64,000 nt of DNA from Chrysophaeum taylorii (lineage: Eukaryota; Sar; Pelagophyceae; Pelagomonadales; Pelagomonadaceae), in the NCBI GenBank assembly GCA_029834535.1, contig JAQMWT010000388.1, positions 124,001-188,000 on the forward strand, read 5' to 3'. Below are positions 41,580-49,831 of the stretch, in pieces (the first letter of the stretch is position 1; the number at the start of each line of letters is the position of its first letter). The notes beneath the pieces are model-generated. The model did no database searches. It worked only from the letters and a program-made list of their open reading frames with translations, and was not told where the DNA came from. Made by a program: the position numbers and the translations under genes.

Positions 41580-42950
41580 TCAGAGCTTGTGGATCATCAT
41601 CTCCTTGTTGATGAGATGGCAGGTCATCTCAACAAGATTAAGCATCTTGGAGATGTCGGCGGCCCAGTCCGAGAGAACCTCTTCCGGGGGCTTTGGCTTG
41701 GCGAAGCGAGCGATGCCGGCCGGGCGGTCAATCTTGCAGTAGAGACCAGAGTTCGAGACCATGTGCGAGACGTGGCGCTCGGCGTCGTCCTCGGTGAGGC
41801 CGAGGAGCTGGGCGAGGCGGGGGACGCGGATCTGCCTGTAGTAGGTGGAGACGATGCGAATGTTGTGCTGGACGACGCGCGTGTGAAGAAGCTCCTTCCA
41901 CGCGGCGCGGACCTGGGGTCCCGCCGTCCCGAGCGCGGCGTGGTTCTCTATAGCGTCCTGGTCAGAGAGGGGGTAGGCGATGATCTCCCTGCGCACAAAG
42001 AGCTCGAGGGCTTTCGATATGCCCGGAGGACACTCGGCGAGCTTTTGTTTCTCCGAGGCGAGGACGCGGTGCGTCATGTCGGAGACGGCCGGCGAGTAAT
42101 CGCTGAGGACGAGGAAGATCGCGCAACTCGAGAGCGCGTCGCGCCATTGGGTCGGGTCCTCCGACACGCATTTGGTCTTGTAGATGGCCCAGTAGTGCTG
42201 CGCGAGGTCGAACGGGGCCTCGTCACCCTCGCGCGCGTGGTACTCGATCATGAGGCGGTAAAATCGGATTTTCAGATCTTCGAGCTCGTCGTCCTCCAGA
42301 GTCTTCCGCTGGACCTTTTTCGAGATTATGTAGGCCCGGATCCGGTCGCCCTTGGCCAGCATCAGCCGGACCTGCTCGAGGATGAAGTCGACCTTTTGGC
42401 GCTTGGAGAGCGACCCGTACGTCTCGGCGTTGACCGTCTGGAGCACGTCCGCCGCGCCCGAAACGTCGCCGCGCGCCTCCTTGAGCGCCGACAGCATCCG
42501 CGTGATCTTAGCGCGCTCGCCCTCGCAGTACATTTTTCCCTCGGTGATCTCGCTCAGCGTCACCAGCAGCTTCTCGCGCGCCCCCTCGTCGGCCAGCTCC
42601 GCGACCGGTTCGGTCGTCTCCAGCAGCGAAATCCCCTCCTCGAGCAGCGCCGTGATGACGACCTTGCTCTGCGACCGCCGCTTGGAAAGTAGCGTCAGCA
42701 TCGAATTGAGACGGTCCCACTCCTTGAGCTCGCGACACATGCTGACGATGCAGCTCGTTACCGTCCGCGCGGCGTAGGCGTCGTTCGACAGCCGGCACTT
42801 CTTCTCGGCCGCCAGCAACGCCTCGAGCACGCTCGGCGCGTCGAGCGACCCCGTCGTCTCCAGCGCCGCCCGCGCCTCGGCGACCACGCTCGACGCGAAC
42901 GCCGACTGGTCCGTCTTGTTCTTCGACACGGACGCCTCGCTCGCCTCCAT
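41580..42950 (-). CDS. PSMD12: 26S proteasome regulatory subunit Rpn5 (PSMD12)
   Basis: A single-exon 456-residue lid subunit of the 26S proteasome, a scaffold that contacts the Rpn11 deubiquitinase. Helical repeats fill the first 320 residues, with family blocks LSKRRSQSKVVITALLEEG, ERAKITRMLSALKEARGD and KGDRIRAYIISKKVQRK. The C-terminal PCI domain (about 320-430) shows HTRVVQHNIRIVSTYYRQIR, LAQLLGLTEDDAERHVS and YCKIDRPAGIARF. The last helix LNLVEMTCHLINKEMMIH matches the conserved end of Rpn5. The start at 42950 (MEASEASV) is the first ATG after an AT-rich spacer. It is head-to-head with the MnmE gene, with only about 50 bp between start codons. Confidence 0.96.
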   Translation of the reverse strand: MEASEASVSKNKTDQSAFASSVVAEARAALETTGSLDAPSVLEALLAAEKKCRLSNDAYAARTVTSCIVSMCRELKEWDRLNSMLTLLSKRRSQSKVVITALLEEGISLLETTEPVAELADEGAREKLLVTLSEITEGKMYCEGERAKITRMLSALKEARGDVSGAADVLQTVNAETYGSLSKRQKVDFILEQVRLMLAKGDRIRAYIISKKVQRKTLEDDELEDLKIRFYRLMIEYHAREGDEAPFDLAQHYWAIYKTKCVSEDPTQWRDALSSCAIFLVLSDYSPAVSDMTHRVLASEKQKLAECPPGISKALELFVRREIIAYPLSDQDAIENHAALGTAGPQVRAAWKELLHTRVVQHNIRIVSTYYRQIRVPRLAQLLGLTEDDAERHVSHMVSNSGLYCKIDRPAGIARFAKPKPPEEVLSDWAADISKMLNLVEMTCHLINKEMMIHKL

Positions 42951-43000
42951 GGCGACCAAATCAATTTATTATGCTAACCCTTTATTTTTTTGTCGCCACG
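42951..43000. promoter_or_regulatory. Very short divergent promoter (Rpn5/MnmE)
   Basis: Fifty bases separate the two proposed start codons. The sequence is strikingly AT-rich (AATTTATTATGC, TTTATTTTTTTG) against GC-rich flanks. If MnmE starts at the earlier in-frame ATG (42971), only 20 bp remain. Confidence 0.5.
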
Positions 43001-44455
43001 ATGGGCGCCGTCCGCCGCGCCTGGCGCATGTCGTCGTCGTCGTCGTTGTCGTCGTCGTCCGACACGATATTCGCGTTGTCGTCGGGGCGCGGGGTCGCGG
43101 GAGTGGCCGTGGTCCGGATCTCGGGCCCCGGCGCCGTCGGCGCCCTCGAAGCGCTCACGCCGGGGTGCCGGCTGCCCGCAACGCGGTACGCCGCCGTCCG
43201 GAGGCTGCGGCATCAAGAGCGCGTCCTCGACGAGGCCCTCGTGCTGCGGTTTGCCGGGCCCGCCTCCTTCACGGGGGAGGACGTCGTCGAGCTCCACTGC
43301 CACGGAGGACCCGCGACGGTCGACGGCGTGCTCTCGGCGCTCTCCCAACTCCCGCGGCTTCGGCCCGCCGAGCGCGGCGAGTTCACAAGGCGCGCCTTTG
43401 CCGCCGGCAAGCTGGGTGTCACGCAGGTCGAGGGCCTCGCCGACCTCCTGGCGGCATCGACCTCGCGGCAGCGCGACCAGGCGCTCCGAGTGATGGACGG
43501 CGCGCTCGAGCGCGAATACGGCGCGTGGCGCTCCGAGCTCGCCGGGATTCGCGCCGCCGCCGAGGCGGCGATCGACTTTGGGGACGAGATGGAGGGCGAG
43601 GTCGACGCGGCCGCGACCCTCGGACCCCTCGAGGCCCGGGCGCGACGCTTGCGCCGAGCCCTCGCCCGCGCGCTCGGCGTCGCCGACCGCTGCCAGGCCG
43701 TGCGCGACGGCGCGCGCGTCGTCCTCGCGGGCCCGCCCAACGCCGGCAAATCGAGCCTCGTCAACCTCCTGGCGGCGCGCCCGGCGGCGATCGTCAGCGA
43801 CGTCGCCGGTACGACGAGAGACGTCCTCGAGGTCCGGCTCAACCTCGCCGGCTTTGAGGTCAAGCTTTACGACACGGCCGGCATCCGCGACGCGGCCGAC
43901 GGCTTGGAAGCCGAGGGCATTCGCCGCGCGCGCGAGGCCTGCGACGCCGCCCACCTCGTCTGCTACGTCATCGACGCGGGAAATTATTATTGGGGTACCG
44001 ACTTTCTTTCCCCCCAAAACAACAACAACAACAACAACAACAACAAGCTCGACTTGGTCGTCCTCAACAAGGTCGACCTCATCGAAGACAACGACGCGAT
44101 GAGTACGATCTTGAGCCGACTACGGACCGACCTCGGCACCGACCTCCCGATTGTCACAACCACCGCGATCCAACCCGACGGCGCCGACGCCCTCCTCGCG
44201 GCCATCGAAACCCACCTCGTCGACCGATGGGATGCCGCCGACCACGACGATGCGCCGACCGTCGTCAGAGAGAGACATCGGCGCCACGTCCAGGCTTGCC
44301 TCGACGCCCTCGACTCTGCCCTCCTCCAGTCCGAGCCCGAGCTCTTCGCCGAAGACCTCCGCCTCGCCACCCTCGAAATCGGCAAGCTCGTTGGTGCCAT
44401 CGACGTCGAGGATGTCCTCGACTCCCTCTTCCGCGATTTTTGTATAGGCAAGTAG
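43001..44455 (+). CDS. mnmE: tRNA modification GTPase MnmE (TrmE/GTPBP3), organellar
   Basis: A single-exon 484-residue GTPase that, with MnmG, modifies the wobble uridine of certain tRNAs in bacteria, mitochondria and plastids. The N-terminal tetrahydrofolate-binding domain shows DTIFALSSGRGVAGVAVVRI, FTGEDVVELHCHGGPA and RGEFTRRAFAAGKLG. The GTPase motifs are GPPNAGKSS (about 243), DTAG (about 290) and NKVD (about 356). It ends FCIGK, the catalytic C-terminal signature. A run of nine Asn from an (AAC)n repeat interrupts the loop between DTAG and NKVD. The leader MGAVRRAWRMSSSSS fits an organellar presequence. An earlier ATG at 42971 is possible, but the context at 43001 is better. Confidence 0.95.
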   Translation: MGAVRRAWRMSSSSSLSSSSDTIFALSSGRGVAGVAVVRISGPGAVGALEALTPGCRLPATRYAAVRRLRHQERVLDEALVLRFAGPASFTGEDVVELHCHGGPATVDGVLSALSQLPRLRPAERGEFTRRAFAAGKLGVTQVEGLADLLAASTSRQRDQALRVMDGALEREYGAWRSELAGIRAAAEAAIDFGDEMEGEVDAAATLGPLEARARRLRRALARALGVADRCQAVRDGARVVLAGPPNAGKSSLVNLLAARPAAIVSDVAGTTRDVLEVRLNLAGFEVKLYDTAGIRDAADGLEAEGIRRAREACDAAHLVCYVIDAGNYYWGTDFLSPQNNNNNNNNNKLDLVVLNKVDLIEDNDAMSTILSRLRTDLGTDLPIVTTTAIQPDGADALLAAIETHLVDRWDAADHDDAPTVVRERHRRHVQACLDALDSALLQSEPELFAEDLRLATLEIGKLVGAIDVEDVLDSLFRDFCIGK

Positions 44456-44475
44456 GTGAAAGAGGAACCAACAAG

Positions 44476-45376
44476 TCACCACCCGTCGCCGTTAACGTCG
44501 ACGACCGCCCCGGCCGGCAACGGCGCCGCGGTCTCGAGGGCGTACCGCAGCATCGCCGGGTCGTGAAAGGGTTTGGCCCCCGACGGATAGGAGAGCTTGA
44601 GGGTCTCGGGGAGCTGCGTTGCGCCCAACTTGAGGTAGAATGCCGGGACGCCGCCTGCGGGGTCGTCGTAGGAGAAAAATATTTAGAAATCCGGAAGGGC
44701 CCCACTGCAAAAGATCGACTCATGCAGGTCGTCGCCGCCGCCGCCGCCTACGAGGGACGATGAGATACTACGTTGGCATACACGAAAACGCACTTCGCAG
44801 ACGTTGGAAAGCGAGCCGCACCTGCGCGACGGTGTCCAGGACGCTCTACTCCGCGCGAGGAGAGCGCCGGCGGCGTACGACGGCAGCACCGTGGCCCGCG
44901 CCCCGCGCCCGGGGCGAGCTTCTGCGCGGATTTGTCATTCGAGCAAGAACCTTGACGTACGCCACGTGCGCCAGAGCGAGGACGCGGCTGCCACGGAATC
45001 GTCACCACGCGTTAATAAAACGCGTCGCACCGGGGCTCGCCGTCGACGCGAATCACGCGCACGAACGTCCGAGCAGCCGCGAGCGCGTTGCCATCGGCAT
45101 CGACAATCGAGTGGATCCACTCGTCCGCGAGGACGTCGTCGTCTGGCCGCGCACGCCTAATCATTACCAACAAAACGAATAGGGTCGTCGTCGTCGTCGG
45201 GGTACGCTCACCGTGCCAGAGCCTCGGCGTAGCGGTCGCGGTCGGGGGCCTGATGGACGAGTGGATCGCAGCCACCTCGCACGCACCGTCGGGAAGGCTT
45301 CGGTCCAGAGGGCGCACACGGCGCGGAGGTCAGCCTCGGTCAAGGCTTTGGACGGGGCTCCCTTCGTGGTTGCCAT
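44476..45376 (-). CDS. GNAT-family N-acetyltransferase, many tiny introns
   Basis: The reading is split over at least five exons. Secure ones are 45287-45376 (MATTKGAPSKALTEADLRAV), 45212-45249, 45022-45156 (EWIHSIVDADGNALAAARTF) and the last, 44476-44654 (FYLKLGATQLPETLKLSYPS to a stop). Between them a segment beginning at 44987 (RVLALAHVAYVK) follows a 34-nt intron. The rest of 44655-44986, which should carry the acetyl-CoA loop, could not be joined with certainty. The order strand-helix-LAHVAYV and FY-KLGA is typical of GNAT enzymes, which transfer acetyl from acetyl-CoA to an amine; the substrate is unknown. Assigned introns are 37, 55 and 34 nt. It ends 20 bp from the convergent MnmE stop and starts 54 bp from the divergent Mpv17-like gene. 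Confidence 0.6.
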
Positions 45377-45430
45377 CCAGATCGTCAGAGTTGAAGTGTG
45401 ACGTGGCTCGTTTAGGGGTGGAGACTTGTG

Positions 45431-46335
45431 ATGTACGCTGTTGTGGTGGTCCTCGCCTGGGCCGCCGCGAAGGCCGTAAGTCCCATGACGGGGCGTGGGA
45501 CGGTCACATCCGAACGACTGACGCCTCGCGGGCGAGTCTGTTTGCATGCGAGTGCGCGACCCGTCGTGCCGCTGCGTCGGGCGGCCGCGCTCAACGACGT
45601 TCCGACGACCGTCGCGCTCCACGAGCGAATCACGGGGTCCATCTCCTCGTCGGCGAGGTGGTACGACCAGCAGCTGAAGTCAGCGCCGCTGCGGACCAAG
45701 TGCTGGACCGACGGAATCGTCAGCGCGCTCGGCGACGCCCTCGCGCAGTCGATATTGACTGGAACGATTGACCCGTGAGATATTATCTTCTCGCGCGGGA
45801 TGGATGGATGGATGGATGGATGGATGACCTCGCGCAGGCAACACGTTCTCGCGTGGTACATCTCGGGCGTCCTCTACTTTTGACCATTGCTGGACACCTG
45901 GTACAACGGCCTCGCGCGCTTCGAGCTCCACATCCGAGCAAAATACGGTACGGTGAATAACAAGCGACCGCCACTCGTTAACCGCCTTGTGCTCAGGCAC
46001 GTCCAAGTTCGTAGCCGTCATCTTTCAGGTCGCCTTCAACCAGTTCATCGGCTCCTCATGCTGCAACGCTGTCTTTCTCTACTTCCTCGCCTCCACCAAG
46101 ATGAGCCTCGCCACCCTCTTCCAGGGCGAGCCGTTCAGCCCGATCGCCACTCTCCACCGAGCAGCTCCGAGAAAAATTCGTCAGCGTGATGTTGGCAAAT
46201 TGGATCTTCCGGCCCCTGCCGAGCGCCACCAATCTCTGCATCATCCCCCTCAACTACCGCGTCCTCGTCAGCAACACCTGCTCGATTTTTTGGAAGTGTA
46301 TCCTCTCGCTCACTACAACAGCGAATAAGAGCTGA
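45431..46335 (+). pseudogene. Mpv17/PMP22-family membrane protein gene, apparently broken
   Basis: Exons 45431-45774, 45838-45947 and 45997-46335 (introns 63 and 49 nt; the first carries a GGAT microsatellite) rebuild an Mpv17-like protein of the peroxisomal or mitochondrial inner membrane: WYDQQLKSAPLRTKCWTDG, GDALAQSI, WYISGVLYF, PLLDTWYNGLARFELH, VAFNQFIGSSCCNAVF, FVSVMLANWIFRPLPSATN and PLNYRVLVSN. Two defects are visible. An in-frame TGA (45881) stands where the family has Gly in G-P-x-x-x-x-WY, one base from GGA. A one-base frame change is needed near 46145-46160 to pass from FQGEPFSP into LREKFVSV. Either the gene has recently decayed, or the assembly contains two errors. The N-terminus is a plausible targeting leader. 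Confidence 0.65.
45800..45824. repeat. (GGAT)n microsatellite in an intron
   Basis: About six GGAT units inside the 63-nt first intron of the Mpv17-like gene. Confidence 0.8.
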
Positions 46336-46678
46336 CCCTTCCTCACGTATCTCCCCAAAAAAAATCGCCGCCTGTCTGTGTGTCTGTTTGTCGTGGGCCG
46401 TTGGCATCGAGCGGTCCTCAGAAAACTACAACGTCGCCGCGCCGGTCGCCAATCGCATTCGTCAAAGCAATGAAACTGCGACCACGACGTCGCAAGCGCC
46501 CGCGAATGAAGGGATTGATACATACGACTTTGGACGCTCGCATCCTCAGCAGCCAATTTTTTTCGGGACGGAACTTGAATTCTGCGCTGCGCGCTGCTCT
46601 TGCTCGCGATCTAGGGAACTAACTAACTAAAAAAAAAAAACGCGACCTTTTTTCTTGGCCCGTCCTGCAGGGGCACCG
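46336..46678. other. Spacer between convergent Mpv17-like and EF-hand genes
   Basis: It contains poly-A near 46629-46640. No gene is supported. Confidence 0.4.
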
Positions 46679-47911
46679 TCATTTCTCACCCTGTGTACAT
46701 ATTATTTTGTTCTCTTGATCAAGGCTGCCTTGCTGTCGCCGGCTTGTATTCCTTTCTTGTCGGCGTCCTGGGAAACTCGTGGTCCGCAACACCACCCCGA
46801 CGGCGCGCGCCGTCGGCACATCCTCGGGCGCTGCTGCAGCTGCTGTTGCTGCTAGGGGTGCGGTGGCCGCGCCACCGCCCGAGCCCCACCTCGGCACCTT
46901 CATCTGCGACGCCAGATAATCGAGATCGACGGGCGGATGCACGCGGTAGTCCTTCCAACCGAGGCGCACAAAGAACTGCTCCTTGTACATGTCCCACTTG
47001 GATACGGGGAAGAGTCGACCGTGCGTCGCTTCGTAGTCGCGTCTTCTTACGTGATATGCAACATTTTCCATGATGCGCACCCAGAGTTTCTCGCCGAGCG
47101 TGTGTTTCTGCAGGCGGTCTTGCATTCGAAACGCCGGATAAAAGAGCAGCGGGTTATGTCGGTCCAGCGCTTTGAACTCCTCGAAATCGATGAGACCATT
47201 TTCGTTCACGTCGAGGTGTTCCAGCGCTCCTTGGAAATTGCCCTTGAAGAGCGGATCGCCGTTGTTTACGGCAGCACAGAGGTCGCCAAACTCTCTTTCG
47301 TCGATCGCGCCGCTAGCATCGGCGTCGAAGAGGTCAAAACAAAACTTTAGGATGTCATCCTTCGAATACATGCAGTACACGAGAGAGATTGTGACGAACT
47401 CTTCAAAGTCGATTCGCTTGCTGCCGTCGACGTCCATGACACGGAACAACTCGTCGCTCAGCGGCGATTTCGTCTCACCGATCGCTTCGTAGAACTCAGA
47501 CGGATCAATGGTTCCGCTACCGTCGACGTCAATGTCGTCGAACTTCTCGCGCAGAACGCGAAGATGCGACTGGATCAGACCGAGCGACGTCGCAATCCTC
47601 GCAGCAACGCTTCCCCCCAAAATCACCGTTTCTCTCGGTTTGAGCTTGCGCACGATCTTCCGTATGGTTCGTACGACATAACTCTTGTTCACGTCGTCCG
47701 TCCTTCTTGGCACCTCGAGCACCTTTTTGCTGCTCGAGATTCGCGCTGCGAGCCGTGCTGTTCCTGATTGTGCTGCCCTCCTCTCAGCGATTTCGCAGTA
47801 TTTCACGTTCTTCTCGAACTTCCTCAACGACAACGACGACGCCCTCAAGGGAATGGGGGCGACTTCTTTGTGGGGGGCGATCTTGGCGGACCGACTTCGC
47901 TGGGACGTCAT
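46679..47911 (-). CDS. Calcium-binding protein with four EF-hands
   Basis: A single-exon 410-residue protein. Four EF-hand loops follow one another in the middle: DIDVDGSGTIDPSEF, DVDGSKRIDFEEF, DADASGAIDEREF and DVNENGLIDFEEF. All keep Asp at position 1 and an acidic residue at position 12, so calcium binding is likely. The spacing resembles calcineurin-B or calmodulin-like proteins. The N-terminal 110 residues are basic and helical without a known domain. The C-terminal 130 residues contain an aromatic-rich segment (GEKLWVRIMENVAYHVRRRD; FFVRLGWKDYRVHPPVD) and then a low-complexity Ala/Arg tail whose last part may not be real. The ATG at 47911 follows a GTG-started extension. A calcium sensor or adaptor is the likely role; no kinase or phosphatase domain is present. 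Confidence 0.8.
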   Translation of the reverse strand: MTSQRSRSAKIAPHKEVAPIPLRASSLSLRKFEKNVKYCEIAERRAAQSGTARLAARISSSKKVLEVPRRTDDVNKSYVVRTIRKIVRKLKPRETVILGGSVAARIATSLGLIQSHLRVLREKFDDIDVDGSGTIDPSEFYEAIGETKSPLSDELFRVMDVDGSKRIDFEEFVTISLVYCMYSKDDILKFCFDLFDADASGAIDEREFGDLCAAVNNGDPLFKGNFQGALEHLDVNENGLIDFEEFKALDRHNPLLFYPAFRMQDRLQKHTLGEKLWVRIMENVAYHVRRRDYEATHGRLFPVSKWDMYKEQFFVRLGWKDYRVHPPVDLDYLASQMKVPRWGSGGGAATAPLAATAAAAAPEDVPTARAVGVVLRTTSFPGRRQERNTSRRQQGSLDQENKIICTQGEK

Positions 47912-49831
47912 CACCACATCGACCGACAGGTCTAAATCTTTCCCGAGAACTTTCACAACGGCCTCTCAACGGCACTTTGCCGATTGTTCTCGTGCCGTGT
48001 CCGTTGTGGTTGTGTGGGAGCTGCATTGAAGAAGTCAAAAAAGGCAAGTCCCGAAGCCGACGCGGTCGTTCGTGAACACCCAGGTGGCGTTTACATCGTT
48101 ATTTTGTCGGCACACCACGTCCACGACTTCAACGTGAAGAAACTTACATTGGCGGGCTGCCAAGTTCTATTATGGTCGGTACCATCCGACCGAAGTTTCT
48201 CCCACCCACGCAGTTTAAAGCTCTTCCTCCCGTCGATGTCGCTGACGGCAATGTCCTCTATCGCCGCGCGTTCTCGTCTGCCTCGGGCTGCGCCAGAGAA
48301 TTTTAAACCCGTTCACTCCTGTGCTAAAGCGTTGTCGCCGCGTTACTTGGCATCGCTTCCAAACCGCAAACAATCACTGCAACTTCAAGAGCCAGCGTGA
48401 CGCACATGTCTCAGCGTAGCCCGATTGCGTTGATCTCTCGGGCCTGTGATCCACCTTGCTCGAGTACGCCAAAGCCGTGGGCATCTTAAGGAGCTCGCCT
48501 CAGAGTTAAATGACAACTTCATCAACAATCTCAACGAATGCGATTCCCATATCAACCCGTCATCACGGATCGACTGCTAGCCGGCGTCGAGGCCGTCGAG
48601 GAGGGGTATTCGTGGGCGAAATCGAGACCTTCCCCAAAGAAGCACACACCGAAATCATCGACGCTGATCTCGACTTGCGGCTGGAGACGGACAATCATCT
48701 TGTGACCGATATGAACCACGTCTACCGCCACAATAGTGTCGTCGTCATCTGGGTTCAGTGCCTGAAGCATAACCATGAACACCAGGTAATCACAAGCCTG
48801 GCCGGCCTGGTAGCACGAACATTCCCAAGAGGACTCTTCTTAATCTTGCCGAGGCGACGATCATCACTCACCGAACTCCAATAAAAGCCGATATCGAGAC
48901 GTATGAAAGAATCGCAGCACATGAGGACACACGAGCACTTTCAGCTCATCTACTGCAACCTGCGGTATTAGGGTCATAATCGAGCATCCAGACGACGACT
49001 CTTCGCTTAACACAAGCTTGCAAAAGATTTAGCATAAAAGAGTGATTCGACCTATACCGCGAAGGAATTTGTGCGCTCTGCGACCCTATAAAATCGACCA
49101 CGTCGGGTATCGTTGCCTAAGGCCTCTAACGCATCTCTGATGACTTGGCTCTGAAGTACCGAAATTCAAGCTCATCGCACCATGCACCACGTACTGCAAG
49201 ATAATGCTGCAAGCGACATTTTTCAAGTTCAGCACATTGCTCTCGCTCACATCTATCTCTGTCGCCCGAATTCCGGTGAGAGCGTGCCAGAGGCAACTTT
49301 TCAACAGCAGGGCTTTCGGCGCTGTAGGGCCGGCGTGGAATCAAAGCCAGCCAGCCAGCCAGCCCACCTGGAGCTGGGGCACCATGGATAGAAATGGTTC
49401 GCGACAAGCACGGCAGGAGAGCCAGACTCAAAGCTGGTACGTCGTGGCTGGCGTATCAGCGGCCCGGGCCTTCCTTCTTGGCCTATACGTCGGTCAATGC
49501 CCAAAGACTCCTTCCTGGCTATTTGAGCCTGGGAGTTGCTTGCATTGATATTTTTAATAACCTCGGGAGTATCGTCGAAGCGAGGTAGCTACACAACAAT
49601 TGTAGACATTGTGAACGCGAAAGCTGTTCTCCCCTGCGCCCTTCGCCACATTCCTAGAAACCCAAACGCACGAAAATCTGGGCTCACGCAGTGTATTTAC
49701 GTATTAACATGTACAAACTCATATTGCCACGAGTGACGTGGCGCCGTTCCTGGCAGTGAAGTGGGCATGGGCGGATAGCATTTCCCAAACGATGTGTTGT
49801 TTTCGATCCTAGGGAGGCATAAGAGGTGTCA
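47912..49831. other. 1.9-kb region without recognisable genes
   Basis: Composition is lower in GC than the neighbouring genes. Frames up to about 138 codons exist on both strands but have no domain and no GC3 bias. A CCAGCCAGCCAGCCAG repeat lies near 49348-49364. It could hold decayed transposon DNA or noncoding transcripts. Confidence 0.4.

Noticed and set aside
45881-45883. Selenocysteine codon in the Mpv17-like gene
   Set aside because: Mpv17 proteins have Gly, not Cys or Sec, at this position, and a separate frame change lies downstream, so decay or assembly error is more likely than recoding.
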